DNA of 64,000 nt from Flaveria trinervia (GCA_025506515.1 CM046452.1:77350876-77414875); one strand, 5' to 3'; numbered from the stretch's first letter, positions 36,785 to 50,281 are shown. The notes: a model not told the origin generated them from the sequence alone. Translations and numbers: made by a program.

Positions 36785-36854
36785 TTTCATCAATAGGATA
36801 GGAATCCTCACAATGATAATTTCATCAATAGGATAGGAATCCTCACAATGATAA
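36785..36854. repeat. 35-bp tandem duplication
   Basis: Two copies of a 35-bp unit (TTTCATCAATAGGATAGG ... CACAATGATAA). The surrounding minus-strand frame (36964-36758) starts MNPLDTPTYYPQFQRP, which loosely resembles the Asn/Pro/Gln-rich N terminus of PIF/Harbinger-associated Myb-like ORFs. The duplication shifts the frame, so any such gene is broken. Confidence 0.75.
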
Positions 36855-36964
36855 TCTTGAAAATTGTTTAAGTATGGTTTTGATATTTGAAAGTAGGCAT
36901 ATTGGTTGTAATAAGGTGGTCGTTGGAATTGCGGATAGTAAGTTGGGGTGTCGAGTGGGTTCAA

Positions 36965-39207
36965 TTTTTCAATAGGTGATTGCGAGGTTTGACTTTTTTA
37001 ACGAGGCTTTCAAAATTGAGTTGTTTTCTTGGCTGATCAGGATGATGATTCTTGTTTAACAAGTAAATACCTTATAGAGTAGAAGTAATGTGTAAAAAAT
37101 ATAAGTTGAGTAATTTTTATAGTGTTTAATTTTTTCCTTACAATGTAATGATCTAATGAGCACTATCGGGTTTGGGGGTGTTATTACCACCCAAGACTAG
37201 GATCCCTTATCCTCTTCCACTCTACTTCATATGCACTAAGTCTCAACTTAAAATTATAGAATTCTCTTGAATTTAATTTAACTACTTGTATACAATTTCA
37301 TGCATTGTCTGAATCATCAATGGTTAGCGCAACACCAACAACCCAACTGACGCAATCACATTCATTTTATAGCTACGAATGGCTATAAATAAGCAACCCG
37401 TTTTGCTTGCAAACCAGAAGTGGTGCACGCAAAACCGCGAACACATTTTTCAGTATCATCATAGCCTTAACACATATAATATACCACACGTTAATTATTA
37501 AACAAAATAAACAGCAACATATAGCTATAAGCTTCACAATTATCATATCAATGTCTTAAAAGGATAGTATAGACCTAACAAAACATGTCTCAAATGAACA
37601 ATCCACCTTCTTAACAAATTAGAAGTAGCTGACACTCACAATATCACAAAACTGCATCATAAAACAATGTGATCTACGTATTAGATAAGCTTACGCTCTA
37701 CATCATTGACTTGAAGCCTGGTCTCAAACTAACTAAAATGTATCTCTAACTACTAGCTAGTTACAAAAGATCATGACATTATGTCTCGAATGAGCGTATG
37801 GCCAATATCAGTAACTGATGCATGACTTTAATGAACAACATTTCATCATCATCAATGTGATGGAGATTATCACACTCATCACCAAAATCTAGTAATATTC
37901 TAATATGATCATGCTTGACCTGATGCTTAATCCGACCCGAGAATATAAGTTAACACATGCACGTTTGTTTTTGCATGTTATTAAGAGATAATGTAATACT
38001 TATTATTTGTATGTTTTAACCCATGACCCCATGTTCCCATGTTCCTTTACTTTCTCAGCATATCATGTTTCCCTTCAAAGTTTGTAAGCCTATTTAAAAG
38101 GCTATATCTTTTATTTGAGAGCAGAGAAGAATATTAATTACAAAGTTCTAGTTCTTTATCTTGTTTATGAGAGTGTTTACCTACTACTAAAGGTTAAATT
38201 ATCTTGGTATATTGACCACCTCGAATTGGTCTCTATCATGTTCATACAAATTTTCTCAAGTTTTAAAAGCCATCATTACCAACATTACTAACAACCTGAG
38301 CCAAAATAAGGACAATTTTAATCACCATCATATAACAAACACAAAACAGTTTAAGTTGAACATAAGCTCAACATCGTCTACTAACGTACATGCCATAATA
38401 GAGAACGTGATATGCAAATCGACAATGATAAGCCCTAAAAATCATCACCAAGCACATAAATAGATGACAACCAAGAAACATCTTATTCAAAGTAGGTCAC
38501 AAACATGAAATTCAAGATACATATCTACATATTTAACAAAAATATACACCTAAAAACCATAAAAAGCAAAACCCTAGGAAGCACATAAACATGAATAGGT
38601 CAAAAAGAGGGAAAATTAATCCTTCCCTATCTACATTGACCTCTCAGGTGAACCTCAGCCCACAATCATCAATAAAGAAGAGATATGCATAACATAAAGA
38701 AGAAAGGGTAGCATCAATCGAACCACCAATGTGGGATAAAGCTAGAATCAACATCTCCCAGCTATAGCTCAACCCATTTACTTAAGGGCTCATTGTAAAA
38801 GACACGCTAGGGCCGATACCTCTACCACCAAGACAACCCAACAACCACGAGTTTCAGCCACAACACTAAACCCTAAAGCCTCCTTCTAACTCTCTCTTAT
38901 CTCCTTCAATCTTTCTTTCTCTCTAAACCAAAGAATATATTCTCAACACCACCCCACCACCAAATCCTAACAACACCATTAACCCACCAATGACCCACCA
39001 CTAACCCACCATCAAAACCTTAAAACCCCATATATGTGTCAAAGTCTGGGAGACACCAACAACATAGTGGCCCTCGCCAAGGGAGATGATGATACCTCTT
39101 GGCAATACCATAAAGAAACCATCGTAATAGGTTTTCATTATCAAATGCCACATCTTGTTAGTATCCTTATGACATACTAAGTTGGAATAAATCAAACTCA
39201 TCATTCT
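36965..39207. other. Intergenic DNA, no gene seen
   Basis: Lower AT content than its neighbours in places (38640-39000, CA-rich) but no coding or repeat structure that I can support. Confidence 0.45.
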
Positions 39208-39288
39208 TATGTGGATATTCTAGGAATGATGATTTATGTGGATATTCTAGGAATGATGATTTATGTGGATATTCTAGGAATGATGATT
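39208..39288. repeat. 27-bp tandem repeat, three units
   Basis: Three head-to-tail units at 39208, 39235 and 39262, each beginning TATGTGGATATTCTAGG; effectively identical. Confidence 0.95.
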
Positions 39289-41251
39289 TATATTGTGCAT
39301 TTGAGGTTCTCTCTTAGGATTGATAAAATCAACACATGATCATAGGTGGTAAAATTACCATAAAATTAATCATGAAAGCGGTTGTGATGTTATTGAACAT
39401 ACTTTCGGTATCGGTGCTGTTAATAACACTAGATGTAGCAATTTACATATTGTCAACATGATGAGGCGAACACATTATAGTAACTTTTGACTTTATGAAA
39501 AGTATGTTGGTTAAGATGTTAAGTTCAAGCTTGAAATCAATGAATCTTGAAATGATGATGATTTGCAATGTCGTTATATAAGGATAACAAGACTAGGGTA
39601 TCTCCACATATGTGGCGATCAATGAGTCTTTGTTTGGGAAAGGTGACAACTTATAAAAGTTTTTCACACTTAATTTACCAACCAATGCATGTTAGCACTA
39701 TAATGTAACGTTGATTGGTAGCATACCATGGTTTTTTTGTCAATGCAATTTTTTTCCTAATAGTAAGGAGAAAACTGAAAATAATCACCTCGGTAGGGTT
39801 TTAACATTGTTAAAATAAGCTCTTACAAGTAATGAGCTAAAAGGAAGACTCGGGTGCATATGCATGTGATTTTTCGAAATAAACCTTTTTTGCTTAAAAG
39901 ATTGACGAATAATCATTTGCTAATGATATGGGACGTTAAAGGATTTTCCTTTGATCATAAGGTGATTTAAATAATAACCTTCAAGCCTCTAGGCACCCTC
40001 CTAACTCGTAAATGATAAGGGATCGACATGTAGGTAGACGATAGCCTTGTGGAAGTTGGATCTATGTAGAGCACCCGTGGTCCTCGAACATTCTCCTAGG
40101 TGAGTACCTTCATGTTGCCTCGTGTACGTGTACGTGTGCATGTATTTGTATCAATGTATGTGTAATTGTTATTGATCTTGTGTTAGTGTTACTACTATAA
40201 ATATTTTCATAAAAAAGACATGACTTTATAAGTTTTTTATTTTCAAATTGGTTATGTATCATGAGTTGTATTTTATGCTTTGCTAGGTTGTACCCACTTT
40301 TGTCTTCTTTTTTTTATCTTTAGCGTTTTCATTTTAACCAAATACTTTTACAATTTACTCCCAAATTTTTTTATATTCATATTTGATCCCATGTACTTTT
40401 CATGTTTTAAAAATTATTAGCTTTACGTTTTGGTCTAAAATTTGTGATTTAACACGCCGCAACATGAATGTGTCCTTCAACATTTTTAAGCTTATTGTTT
40501 TCCCGTTTAAAAAGCTCGTCGTAACCCGCTAGTCTTAGATCAACTTACTTATTGTTTTATATGTTTCGATTGCGTGGTTCAATGTTTTTACGTCTAGTTT
40601 TCATTCAGTTTTATTTTTTTTATTTTTTGATTTCTTTTTTAATACGACATTTTTCAGTATCGTAGTCACTAATAATGGTGTGACATTGATGTTATTTCAT
40701 ATAGTTTTACACTCCGCTACAACATGAGGGGCTTAATACTAGTGTGCTTTTCAATACTAAAATTAGAACTCACACACACGTTAGCTAACTTGTTTTAACG
40801 TATGTTTCACGAGTGAATGTCCCCTTTAGCAGGAGGGGTAGGAGAACGGCAGTTTAGTGAGCATTCGAAGGCTATTAGAAAGGAGACTTTTGACATTTGA
40901 TATACTGTTTTGTTTTGTTTAACTTTTGAGTACATTTAGTGTTTATGGTTCAAGCTATTGTAATTAAGCTCTTATTCAAAACTTTTGTTGCTAGATGTTT
41001 TAAGTTCTTAATACATGAATGTCTAAACTATGTTACGTGTCACTAAACTAAGGGTGTGACATCATCTTTGTCAATGATCTACGCGGATAAAGTTATTCTT
41101 AATTTTACTTTAACATAAGCATCTTATCTTTACTATAACATTAGATAAATTCAAAAGAATTCTTTCAAACAATTTTAAATTTTATTTAGGACAACGTTCA
41201 TTTTATCATTGAACCTCAACCCACATCAAATTCAAATGAATTGTTAATATA
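39289..41251. other. Intergenic DNA with a Helitron-like terminus
   Basis: No gene. A plus-strand terminus at about 40655-40743 (GTGTGACATTGATGTTATTTC, then ACACTCCGC, then TTAATACTAGT) is the reverse complement of the family at 32645-32750. A related patch lies near 40510-40535. Confidence 0.45.
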
Positions 41252-41424
41252 AGGGTGGGGCCTCCCACGCTACAACCTCACAGCGGTGGGCAACACCACG
41301 TGACAACACCTCCGCCCGTCCCCACACCGCGTTGTTTGGCATTTTCAGGGTATCCTCGCAAAGCAAAATATAATTTGTGATAAAATATAATTTGTGGATA
41401 TATGATGTGTGGGTGCACCACCCT
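41252..41424. mobile_element. Small MITE (173 bp) with AGGGTGG termini
   Basis: Left end AGGGTGGGGCCTCCC. The right end, reverse-complemented, is AGGGTGGTGCACCC. It is flanked by TA on both sides. The GC-rich interior (GCGGTGGGCAACACC) stands out from AT-rich surroundings. TA duplication and size suggest a Tc1/mariner-type or similar MITE; superfamily uncertain. Confidence 0.5.
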
Positions 41425-41724
41425 TACTATAAAATCATCACGTTATAATATCATAAAATAATCAACGTCCTTCATGTTAGTTTGCAAAGCAAAAAAATAA
41501 TATTTATTTAAAACTTTACTATGTATTTCTTTGTTATCTAATTATACCATTTATTAAAATAACTTTTAATCTACTTTTATCTAACTACATATATAAGATT
41601 TTTTTTCCAACGGATGAATGAAATTACTTACCTCATAAGTAATTAATTTATGCTTGCCCAAAATTTTGTGTAATTTTGTGTGTGTTGTTTTGGGGATTGG
41701 GATTGGGATTAGGGTTGGGGGTGT

Positions 41725-42016
41725 GGAATAGAATGGAATTGAGAAATTATATAATTTTCAAGTAAAATTAAATTTGAGTGGGTAATGAAATGTAAAACCA
41801 AGGAAGTGTTTCACCTCAAATTCCCTTGGTTGTGGGATTTCAAATTCCCTCTCTAGGTGGAAGGATTTTGAAATCCCACAACCAAAAAAATTTGAGGTAA
41901 AACATTCCCTTGGTTTTACACTTTATTACTCACTCAAACATAATTTTACTTGAAAATTATATTAATTTCTTAAGTTCATTTCATTCCATTTTATTCCTTC
42001 CAACCAAACGCTCCCT
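41725..42016. mobile_element. Large foldback MITE
   Basis: Nearly palindromic over about 280 bp, centred near 41866. The left arm contains ATAATTTTCAAGTAAAATTA, GTAAAACCAAGG and GGTTGTGGGATTTCAAA, all repeated in reverse complement on the right. The outer right end, reverse-complemented, reads GGGAGCGTTTGGTTGGAAGG, typical of PIF/Harbinger- or hAT-type MITEs in plants. The left outer end is disrupted by a GGGATT hexamer run. Confidence 0.75.
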
Positions 42017-42029
42017 TAGAGTTGAGGTA

Positions 42030-42163
42030 GGGGGTTTTCTCAGCAATGAGTTTCCTCCTGAGGGGTTGGGGGTGCGGTCACGACAGGAAAACGGATAGGT
42101 GGATCCGATTAAGATAACACCAATCATCCGAAGCAGGGTCGTATATTTGTCGTTCAAAGAAAA
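42030..42163 (-). repeat. Dispersed repeat, copy 2 (uninterrupted)
   Basis: Reverse complement of the repeat at 27525-27603 plus 28253-28310, without the hAT-type MITE: here GTCGTGACCGCACCCCC crosses the insertion point directly. Confidence 0.8.
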
Positions 42164-42169
42164 AAACCT

Positions 42170-43949
42170 CCTAGCTTGATGTTAACTATATTTATCTGCC
42201 GCGCGTTGCCACGGTGGCATATTCAATTCTACGTGATAAATTATACAATAAAATTGATCATACTTGTTTTCAAACTAAATTTGTGTCAAAACGTAAAGTA
42301 ATTCGAATTTATATGATCGAATGAAAATAAATTATATTTGACGCAACTTCAAACAAAATACATGCTGAAACGTATATTAACTCAAAATGTAAATAAAAAT
42401 CATCACAAATACAAATTAAAATAAAAAATAGGTTTATAATTATATATTAATGTTCTAAATTTAAAATTATTGCTTTGAAAGAAAGCTTTAATAAACACCC
42501 TAGGTATATGTTCATAAATCTCTTATGAAACTAACCTAAATTAATCTCTCTTTCTTTTAAACATATACTTAAATAATATTAAATTATTGTTCATTGTTTA
42601 TTTTCATCCTGTTCAAAATAGCTACATTTATATGTTCTTACATCTTAAAATCTACAAGTGAAAAGTGTATAAAATTGATTCTGGAGTATTAATATTGAAG
42701 AAACATGAAGGAGTAGATAGAATTCTAACCCAACTTTTCCGCAAAAAAGCACAAATGTTTACTTATGATTTCAATTGATTTAATATTGGTATGTAATTTA
42801 TTTAAGCGACACATAAAGAACAAAAGGAAAAGGGCATGCCACGTGTGCCTAATAAGTTGTAGTACATATTGTATCAGGATTTATTTACATTTTGTTATCT
42901 TTCGAGGACTTAATTGCAATTTGTAAAAATAGTTTTGGTGGCTGATTTATGAACTCATGAGATTTTACCGTTCATACCGACAAAAGGTTTTGATAATATA
43001 TATAATACTAGAGTATAATTGTTATTTTTACTCTTGATTAATTCCAAAACTAAAACAAAACATAATAGCGTCAAATTACCTCCTTGATTGATGATAATAT
43101 TTGTTCCGTTGAAAATTTGAAAACAAAAGGTGATATTGACATCGGGTGTTTAAAAAAGTATATATTAAACATCAAAATAAATTATTTTGACAGTAACCAA
43201 ATAGTATTAAACATTTTGAGAAATATAAAAAGTATGTCATATTAAACTTACTTCTTTATAGGTTGTGGTTTCATTATTCTCTGTTAGTCGGTTGGTATAT
43301 ATCGATCATCATCAAGCTCCCTATAGAAAAGATGATACCGACACAATAGACAGAATATTATAGAATTAGAGATACAAATTTAACCATAAACGAAATAATT
43401 TGACCTTCCAGATTTTATTTTAAAAATCCTACCTAGAAACCACGTTAATACATAGAGTAGGAATGTAATGTGTCTTTTAAAATTCATAGTAAATATTCAC
43501 TTATATTTTTAGAATATAGTTCAGAAGAAGATATTTATACTTAAATGTAATTTGTGTTTACGGTTTGAAAAATAAGCATCATCAACGGATATGGTAGTAA
43601 TTGATCCTTCTAAAAACCTAGAATAAAAAATAATAATGTCAATAATCAACGGAAGATCGGTGACACGTACACACTATAATCCAGGATGTTTAGATTATCA
43701 ACCGTGGATTACGTACTAATGAATCACTAATATTGGCAAATCCATATTTGTTCGTTGTATGTGAGAATAGCTTTCCGACGGACTAGCCCTCAAGAATCCA
43801 TTATCTTTCAAACTCATATTTAAATGGCAGCAAAAAGGGCTTATAACCTTCTTGTTAATTTGGAGAGAAAAAGTATGTTGGAATTGGTACTTTTTGTAAT
43901 TTAGTGTGCTCCAAATGAGCATACATATGTGTCCGTGTCAACACCAACG
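42170..43949. other. AT-rich intergenic DNA, no gene seen
   Basis: A GC-rich palindromic patch at 42196-42216 (TGCCGCGCGTTGCCACGG) resembles the Helitron-like termini elsewhere. Otherwise nothing supported. Confidence 0.45.
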
Positions 43950-44057
43950 AGCCTCGATGGTGGTGGTGATGGTGGATGTGAAAGGTTATGTTGTTTAAAG
44001 TTGAGCCTCGATGGTGGTGGTGGTACTGGATGTGAAAGGTGATGTTGTTTAAAGTTG
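43950..44057. repeat. 54-bp tandem repeat, two units
   Basis: Units start GAGCCTCGATGGTGG at 43950 and 44004; 54 nt is in frame. The minus-strand frame gives two copies of an 18-residue Pro/His/Ser-rich unit in an 81-codon open frame I do not recognise. No evidence that it is expressed. Confidence 0.85.
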
Positions 44058-46400
44058 AAATTCATGATCTTGAAAATCAACATAGATGGTCTTGAAATCC
44101 TCGTCTTTATATGTTGCGGCCTTGTGTGAGTTTGTTCAGGCTTCATATATGTTTTATGTCATTAATATAAGTTTCTTCCTAGCTATATAAATAAACCTTT
44201 GTTCACAAACACTTGGTGTGAAACCTAACTAGACAATGCATATGGTTATACCCGTAGTATAGGTTTGTAAAAATATATGTTCATCATTTCATAAAAAACA
44301 ACCATTCTCTCGAAAATAGAATCTACTTGATTTGGTTGTTGGGAGACAATAAAAAACAATGTAATCATGAGATCTTAGTTATTTTTTTTGTGTAAGTGTA
44401 AGAAATATTGTTTTCATAGAGATTTGATGAATGGTGTTTAACTAAATTACATATGGAAAGCTTTTAAACACAAAAATTAAACTTTGAATGATTTTGAAAA
44501 CCGTAATTATAAAAAGCAACAAACTTTAAATGATATTTTTTATAATTACTAAGTGAGTAATTACTTTCGGGTTTCCAATTCTACAAAATCAACAATTAAC
44601 ATGTTAAACTAGAGTTTGTGTAAACATATTTTTAAGATTTCAACTTTTGATGAAAGCATTAACAAAGAAACAAGATTTTAAGATCCGTTTGTTCATAATG
44701 TTATACGATGTAATAAAATAAAAAAACTGATAATTAAGTAATGAACTTTATTTATAAACTAAATTTTTAAATAAATCAAATCTTAGATTACATTTATTGA
44801 TCAATTGTTTATCACCAAATCTTAATCCAAACAAACCAGTTGTTTCACTTATGAAGAATCATCCACCTAAAAGAGGAACTAGCCACTCATGGTATTCATC
44901 ATGTCTTTAATCTTCTTCAAATGATGATCGATGATGAATTGTAATGAATGGAAGGCCTTGAATCACAAAATCACCTTGAAATTTTTTTTTTGTCAAGAAG
45001 TTGTTATTTGAAAACCATTTGAAGATGTTTAAATAAACTTGAAAATCCTTAAAATTCTGAGTTTTTTTATGCTGCCTCTGGCATCAATATGTCCAACTTT
45101 CTAGAATTTTTTTCCAAATACACTGATTGTGTGCCGCCAATACTCCACCCAACGTATGCTACGCCCAAGTCCGGGTATGAGACGTTGGCCCCCAATTTCT
45201 CTTTTTCATTTTTTTATATTCACATCTTTAGTATTTCAACTCTGTTGTTGCCCTTTATTTCTTTTTCTTTTTTTCATCTTTTTATATTTACATCTTTAGT
45301 CTTTTTATATTTACGAATTCGTTGTTTGCTTCTTTTCCTCAAAGTTATGCTTTTTTAGCTTTCAAACCTTGTCAAACAAAAAATATGCAAAGTAAATTCA
45401 TTCCATAACAACAACGATTTAAAATAACCTTTTCAAATATCACAGTCCTTAGAATATCATTACGTGATCACTACTCTTCTCACTTTTGAAAAAAAAATAT
45501 TGTCCCTACATCCCCTAAACCAACAGTTCGTTCTTCCCCACCTCTCCACTATCAATACAATATAACAAGAACTAACAATACTACCAATCGCAATTGTCGT
45601 ATGAAACTTGGACCTAATCATTGGTATACGACTTAAACTAACAATGCTACAAACCACAAATGTCACATAAAACTTGTACTCAATCATTGGTAACACAAAA
45701 GGCGTTGGGCTAGAAGAGAGGTTTTAAAGACCGAGAACTGTATTGATCTGTTAACCAAATTACTTCAAGTTTTTACGACATGAAAAGGACGATGTCAAAG
45801 TTTTGCGATGTTTTACAACAACAAATACAATAACCCAAAGCATTGATAACATCTTGAACACATAGCTAGAAAAATACAATGAGGATCATAATCAAGCTTT
45901 TAAACTTATATATGCTTCAGATGTTCTTCAACATTGCTCAAAATGAGTGGTGATGCTTGAAATAGTTCAACCAACAAATGGTTTAAAGAGGAAGAAGTCG
46001 AAGATGCCAGATATGGTTACAGGGAGATGCACGTTGTTTTGTAGATCCCAACAAAGATGATACAAATGCAGCATTGATCGAACCAAAATGCCCTATCAAA
46101 ACACACAAAGCAAAATGGGCTACAATATTTTCTTTGAATGACGAGAATTTGGATAAAGTTTTAGCTAAAAAAATCTAGCGCAAAACATAAGGTAAAAAAT
46201 ATATAAGAAAATAAGAAAAAGAAAGACATCCATTTGAAAGAAATTGCAAGCGATCAGAAGGATTTAAGATGTTACATTAAACACCAAGCGCCTTGAATGG
46301 CTAGAATTTTTAAATGTGAAGATTCTTAAACAAGTCAGATTGTAGTTGTAATCTTTTTATTTGTAACTGTTATTCAATATTTAAGTAAAACGACTAGTAA
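44058..46400. other. Intergenic DNA, no gene seen
   Basis: No supported gene or element. Open frames near 45089 and 45460 lack recognisable domains. Confidence 0.45.
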
Positions 46401-46699
46401 ATCTTTTGTGATCTTTTTGACATACGTTTTTTGAAAACATAAATTAATGTTAAAAAGAGTGTTGATTAGGTTTTTTCATAACATACAATTAATTTTAGAA
46501 AACCATAACAATTACTGTAGATTTATCATACTAATAAAAAGGACTCCACAAATAATCAGAAAGTTAAGGTGATATGATTTCTAATAATCATTTCTAGTTC
46601 ATTAGCCATTGATTTATTATGAAGATCAATTTCACGAATAAAAGCTGATCATATGTTTCTTAACCGTGTATGACAATCGCAATTACAAATCATAAAGTT

Positions 46700-47434
46700 A
46701 TAACTTCCCGTTCAAATGTAGATGCTACCCATCAAAAGTTTTCCCAAGACCACCATAACATTAATATAATATAAATCACACCATTAGTTTATCGTAAATT
46801 ACATAAGTTTTATCCAATTAGGATGATAATGAGAGTTAGCTCATAACGAGCTTGAACATAACAACAAATAACATAGAAGATAGATATAGTTAAACCGGTG
46901 ATCCACAATGGATGATGTTTAGACAATCCCGAACTTCTTCTAGGTGTTGTATGCATCTCCCAAGCCTCAAATGATCTTTAAGGCTTGATTCCCAAGAGAA
47001 TTCTACAGAGTAACTCTCCCACCAAAGCTTGCTCAAAATAGTGAACTTAGGCCTTTATTTATAGGCTTTTTAGAGTGTTTAAGCAAGGCACCATGCTAGT
47101 ATAATGCTTACGAAAGTTGATTGGCTCGTGCATACAGGTTGTGTCGGGCACAACCCCGTGCTAAATGGGGCACATCCCCGTGTTGGAGGTGGGGCACGGC
47201 CCCGTGCCTTATGGGGGCGTGCTTAATGAGGCACGACCCCATGTTTGGACTCCAAAGTTTGGATTTCTTCAATTTCTTGTCAAATATGCCTCTTTTGTCC
47301 ATCTTGCCATTTTTAACACTTGAAAACACAATTTAACAATTTTAAGTACATAATCATCATTTTAAGGGAGATATTAAGGAATAATTAATATGTTTTTGAT
47401 ATATTTTTTATATATAATTTGGAGCACATCAAAC
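46700..47434 (-). repeat. Athila-like LTR (left boundary not fixed)
   Basis: In minus-strand sense a polypurine-like AAGTGTGGGGATG (about 47439-47451) is followed by TGATGTGCTCC (LTR start), a U3 with palindromic words (47245-47130), TATA box CCTATAAATAAAGG (47063-47056 core) and an R-U5-like stretch. The element body would lie to the right. The 3' end of the LTR could not be placed. Confidence 0.5.
47056..47245 (-). promoter_or_regulatory. LTR promoter: GGCACGGCCCCGTGCC palindrome array plus TATA box
   Basis: Four imperfect copies of a GGGGCACGRCCCCGTGC word. One at 47193-47208 has perfect 7-nt arms, GGCACGG / CCGTGCC. In minus-strand sense they lie upstream of TATAAATA (47063-47056). Confidence 0.55.
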
Positions 47435-47850
47435 ATCCCCACACTTAAACTTTGTTTTTCCTCAAGCAAAATCACTTAAAAAGACAATTCCACAAAAAAC
47501 CAAATACATCAAATAATAAATGTCTTTCAGGAAATACGCAAGTAAACATTATTTCATCCAAATATATATATTTTAAGCAAATGTAAAGTGATATCCTAAC
47601 AAGCAATAGATTAGTTAGTATAGATTATTATCATGTGAAATCCACAATTCTCACAAAATGCACTCACACTCGGTTAAATTTTAGAGTCATAATTAGGATT
47701 AACTATGACTAATACGCTCAATTGCCTAGTATGAATGCGTGTGAAATCATATGCTTGTTAAGGGATCAAATATCCACCTACTTAGATATTTACTTGCATA
47801 AATCGTTAAATCTTTGATGGGTTGTAAGTTGGTTCGGGTTCGGGTAAGGA
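47435..47850 (-). other. Athila-like internal non-coding DNA
   Basis: No ORF. Starts at the polypurine-like GTGTGGGG next to the LTR and continues to the Tekay insertion. Assigned by position and general character only. Confidence 0.35.
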
Positions 47851-47855
47851 ATATT

Positions 47856-48660
47856 CGTCACACCTCGACCAAAGCGGCGGAACATGCCGGGGCGCAACTA
47901 ATATTGTTCAAATGCACGACACTATTAAACTGACAATATTTAATCAACTCATTCATTTCATAACATGTTCTTACAAATACAAGAAAATAAATAGTTCTTA
48001 ACTAATAACCTAACGGTCCAAAATAAAGTAACATCTTTAAATCTTCAATCAACCGACAATCAAACCTGTAGCATTGCATAAAATATGTTTTGTCAACATG
48101 TATGTTGGTGAGCAATTCCATGACTTTATAAATATAATATAAGGCAAAAATCCACAACTCAAATATGTGAAACCGTAAATAAAAGCGACAATTGAGGTAT
48201 ATAGATCATAAATAAATGAGGCTCCTTTCTAATTGATAAAACTATCATATTACAAGGAGGAGCGTATGATCATACTTATTGAGGATGAGGATGAAGCTAA
48301 CCGATCAAAAGTAATAAACATGTAGCAATTAATCATATGAGGTATATAACATACAATTGGACAATTATACTAAGCAACACATAACCTAGAGGTTGTGGGT
48401 TGAGGATCTAGGTGTTAAATCATTTTTTTTGGTTGAGTAAGTATGCTTGCTACCCCCAAAGTATAGAAGAGAAAACGGGTGAAATTACTCACTTGGAAAA
48501 AAATGGTGTTGATGAATAAACTTAGAATAAAATCCTCAAGTAAGCGAGTCTGACGGTTTAACGTGCGTGTTCTAGATTGAAAGATCCGAAGACCAAAAAG
48601 AGTCGGGTTTACAATACAGAATAAAAAATACAAAGCTAGTCGAAAATGACGAATGTCACA
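47856..48660 (-). repeat. 3' LTR of the Tekay element (805 bp)
   Basis: Plus strand opens CGTCACACCTCGACC (T to C change in the first base relative to the other LTR) and closes CGAATGTCACA. It keeps 11 bp (ACCAAAAAGAG) that the 5' LTR lacks. Confidence 0.95.
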
Positions 48661-48676
48661 GTATTCCCTACTTTTG
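48661..48676 (-). other. Polypurine tract
   Basis: The minus strand reads AAAAGTAGGGAATAC immediately before the 3' LTR. Confidence 0.75.
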
Positions 48677-48693
48677 GAAATTTCGTCCTGAAA

Positions 48694-49005
48694 TTAGGAA
48701 GAAACTACGACAAAGAGATGCGGGTACTTTTCCTTCATGTCGTCTTCTCGTTCCCAAGTAAATTCGGCACCACATCTTGATTCCCAACGAACTTTCACTA
48801 ACCGAATACAACTTCGTTTGGTACATTTCTCGTTGCGATCCATAATTTCTACGGGTCTTTCAACAAATTGCATTGTCTCATCGATATGCACTTTGTCGAG
48901 TGGTATATGTAGATTACCCTCGGCTAAGCATTTCTTAAGGTTTGAGACATGAAAAATAGGATGGACACCGGAAAGTTCTTTCGGTAAATCGAGTCTATAA
49001 GCCAC
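48694..49005 (-). pseudogene. Integrase C-terminal chromodomain
   Basis: Reads AYRLDLPKELSGVHPIFHVS, then VHIDETMQFVERPVEIMDR, VKVRWESR and EFTWEREDDMKEKYP. This is the chromodomain fused to Tekay-type integrases, thought to steer insertion by binding modified histones. The segment is open on its own but is separated by a frame break from the integrase core at 49144 and upward. Confidence 0.85.
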
Positions 49006-49143
49006 TTTTCCAATCCTTTCGAGGATCTTGAATGGGCCTACGAAACGAGAAGCTAGTTTTCCTTTCTTTCCAAAACGGACTACCCCCTTCCAAGGAGATA
49101 CTTTAAGGAGGACAAGGTCGTCGATGTGAAATTCTAGAGGCTT

Positions 49144-50281
49144 TCATCGTTTATCGGCATAACTCTTTTGACGACTTCTAGCGACAAGTAGATTCTTGCG
49201 GATTTGATCGATACGATCGGCAGTGTCTTGAACCATCTCAGGATTGGTGATTTGAGTTTCACCAATCTTGTTCAAAAAAATCGGAGAACGACATTTGTGA
49301 CCATAGAGAGCTTCAAACGAAGCCATACCAATGCTAGAATGGAAACTATTGTTGTTGGAGAACTCAATAAGCAGGAATATGAGAGTCCCAATTTCCACCA
49401 TAGTCGAGTACGCATGATTGAAGCATATCCTCAAGGGTTTGGATTGTACGCTCGGATTGGGCATCGGTTTGAGGGTGATAAGCGGTAAGGTCAAGGCGAG
49501 TACCCAAAGCATTTTGAAGCGATTTCCAAAAATGAGACGTGAAACGAGCATCACGATCGGAGATGATGGTCACTGGTATACCATGGTGGCATACGATTTC
49601 TCGGACATAGATTTGAGCTAGGTGTTCCACAGAATACTTTTATAGGATCGGAATGAAGTGAGCCGATTTGGTCATTCGATCGATGATTACCCAAATACTA
49701 TTATTTTGGTTTCGGGTATTTGGGAGCTTAGTGATGAAATCCATGGCAATGTCTTCCCATTTTGAAACAGGAATCGGGGGTTGCTCGAGTAAACCGAAAG
49801 GTCTTTGATGCTCGGCTTTAATCTTTGAGCATGTAAGACATTTTGAAACGTAAAGTGCCACATCCTTTTTCATACCGAGCCACCAATAAATAGGACGAAG
49901 ATCGAAGTACATTTTATCCGCACCGGGATGCACAGAATAACGTGACTTATGAGCCTCGTCAAGAATGAAAGTACGAAGTTCGTCAAGATCGGGAACCCAT
50001 AAACGATTGAGAAAGTAAAGTAAGCCATCGGGTTTGGTTTTGAGTTGAAGTTCGGCTCCACACGACATTTCGTCGTACATGTTACCTTCATCAACGGAGG
50101 TGCACTGGGCTTGATAGATGTGGTTTTGAAAATCGGTTTGGATGATAATGCTATGAAGCAGAATGGATTTGACATTAACTTTTTGACTAAGGGCATCGGT
50201 CACGACATTCGCTTTATCGGGATGGTAGCGAATTTCGCAATCGTAGTCACTAAGTAGTTCGGCCCATCGCCGTTGTCTCAT
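49144..50281 (-). pseudogene. Gypsy integrase (zinc finger and DDE core), frameshifted
   Basis: HHCC region HKSRYSVHPGADKMY with CLTCSKIKAEHQRP. First catalytic Asp in WEDIAMDFITKLP. Second in IISDRDARFTSHFW. Glu in AYHPQTDAQSERTIQTLEDM. These lie in at least three frames (breaks near 49635 and 49400), so no continuous integrase can be made. The upstream part (50281-50160) still carries the end of RNase H (RRWAELLSDYDCEIRYHPDK). Confidence 0.88.

Noticed and set aside
38212..38463. 83-codon plus-strand frame
   Set aside because: Asn/Ser/His-rich low-complexity translation with no homology I recognise.
41690..41725. Telomere-like G-rich run
   Set aside because: About three GGGATT hexamers, not the plant TTTAGGG repeat; it is part of the foldback MITE end.
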